This document shows, in pieces, positions 6,918 to 7,680 of a stretch of DNA of 7,680 nt. The stretch is taken from the NCBI GenBank assembly GCA_050743125.1, contig JBOGEB010000195.1:1-7680 (forward strand), in the 5' to 3' direction. How positions within the stretch are numbered: position 1 is the first letter of the stretch; every line of letters starts with the position of its first letter. Made by a program: the position numbers and the translations under genes. The stretch comes from JBOGEB01 sp050743125 (GTDB taxonomy: Bacteria > Actinomycetota > Nitriliruptoria > Euzebyales > Egibacteraceae). The notes beneath the pieces are model-generated. The model ran no database searches, was not told where the DNA came from, and saw nothing but the letters and a program-made list of their open reading frames with translations.

Positions 6918-7680
6918 GTGAGCGTCCTGACCCCGACAAGCTCGCTCTCTCGCAGAACCTCTTGCGCTGCCCTCAAGCGCTGGCTGAGGCCGCTCGTGCT
7001 CAAAATCGCCTCGCGCATCAAACGGTGCTGAGAAGTCTCTTGAGCACGGGCAGCAGCCAAGCGAGAGTGAGCGGCTCGCATAAAGCGCCAACCGTACCCT
7101 GCCGCCACCGTGGGGTCCCGACCATACTCGACCTCAGCGAGAATGCGGTGGCAGTAGCACCACAGTGCCTGAACGGTCAGTTCACAAGACACCAAATCCT
7201 CTACAGAGAGCGCACGATCGGCGGCAAGCGGATGATACGACACTCCCGACCAGCTCGCGTAACCCAGCGAGACGCCTTGCACGCCGAACGACACCAGGTC
7301 GGGATGGCAAAGACCATCCAGGAATATTGACTGCTCTGCCGCATCGGTTTCTTGCACCTGGTCGGATGGCTCCTGACTGATGAGCACTGACGGAACACTG
7401 ATAAGCCGCATCGCTGTATCCAGGTCTGGGCCGTCCCAGGCTGGACGCTGCAACCAGTAGAGCGACAACACGTACTCTGATTTCACTCCGTCGCCGCCGA
7501 TCGGGTCGAGGAGGTCGGCCAGTCGGCTGCTGGTCCAATCCAATGCTGACCGGTAGCTTCTCCAACGCCATGCGGCCAGACTCGTGACGCTGGAAAACTC
7601 AAGCTGCTCACAGACGTGAAAAACGGCTACGCCGCACGCGAACACGTACAGCCTGCACGGCCCAGCTTCATTATCTATTG
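6914..7680 (-). CDS. Unrecognised protein, N-terminus beyond window
   Basis: The frame stays open to the window edge (about 254 visible residues, starting IDNEAGPCRLYVFACGVAVF), so the true start probably lies upstream; a GTG at 7645 is an alternative start but lacks support. I do not recognise a family. Visible features are an aromatic- and Trp-rich central part (VLSLYWLQRPAWDGPDLDTA, LGYASWSGVSYHPLAADRAL), then a likely helical C-terminal part (CELTVQALWCYCHRILAEVEYG, then HSRLAAARAQETSQHR and LSQRLRAAQEVLRES). There is no signal peptide or clear membrane segment in the visible part. Codon use is typical GC-rich actinobacterial. The stop codon overlaps the start of the isochorismatase-like gene (GTGA), so the two are translationally coupled and probably act in one process. 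Confidence 0.75.
   Translation of the reverse strand, partial: IDNEAGPCRLYVFACGVAVFHVCEQLEFSSVTSLAAWRWRSYRSALDWTSSRLADLLDPIGGDGVKSEYVLSLYWLQRPAWDGPDLDTAMRLISVPSVLISQEPSDQVQETDAAEQSIFLDGLCHPDLVSFGVQGVSLGYASWSGVSYHPLAADRALSVEDLVSCELTVQALWCYCHRILAEVEYGRDPTVAAGYGWRFMRAAHSRLAAARAQETSQHRLMREAILSTSGLSQRLRAAQEVLRESELVGVRTLT
6925..6928 (-). promoter_or_regulatory. Ribosome binding site deciding the GTG start of the isochorismatase-like gene
   Basis: On the minus strand, AGGA (bases 6928-6925) is seven bases before GTG 6917, inside the last codons of the upstream gene. Together with the GTGA overlap it makes this start much more likely than any in-frame start farther upstream. Confidence 0.6.

Overview
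The window is GC-rich, with strong G/C preference at third codon positions. Its gene content (IS110-, IS1380- and IS630-like transposase remnants, a TIR/CHAT/NB-ARC/TPR protein with a 48-residue DRADYQRDLS-type repeat, uncharacterised proteins) suggests a filamentous actinomycete such as Streptosporangiales, Pseudonocardiales, Frankia or Streptomyces. The genus cannot be told from this sequence. It looks like an accessory region: few complete genes, much IS debris and many broken reading frames.

Left part, plus strand (1-2343): the C-terminal tail of an IS110-like transposase (1-102) abuts the C-terminal third of an IS1380-like transposase (about 124-357). A 480-base stretch without a convincing gene follows. 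Next is an uncharacterised gene (841-1609) whose N-terminus resembles an Ntn-hydrolase (proteasome-beta-like) fold; it is broken by frameshift(s) near 1290-1320. It is followed by a degenerate IS630-like transposase (1644-2343) with at least three frameshifts and no C-terminal half. Positions 2344-2746 hold no recognisable gene.

Centre, minus strand (6157 down to 2747): one very long gene of about 1,136 codons encodes TIR - CHAT - NB-ARC NTPase - winged-helix-like region - TPR. This is the architecture of a STAND-type immune or conflict protein, here with two candidate effector domains in tandem. As given, the coding sequence is interrupted by four small indels (near 5534, 4880, 4131 and 3310). 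The recognisable key residues of the TIR, CHAT and NTPase domains are all still present. It is therefore either a very recent pseudogene or an intact gene with assembly/sequencing indels.

Right part, minus strand (7680 down to 6363): an unrecognised protein whose start lies beyond the window is translationally coupled, through a GTGA overlap, to an isochorismatase-family cysteine hydrolase with its Asp-Lys-Cys triad intact. These two genes point toward the STAND gene, 205 bases upstream of it. A functional link to the STAND protein is speculation from position only.

The main open question is whether the many one- or two-base indels, found in three unrelated loci and several times in G/C runs, reflect real decay or sequence error.
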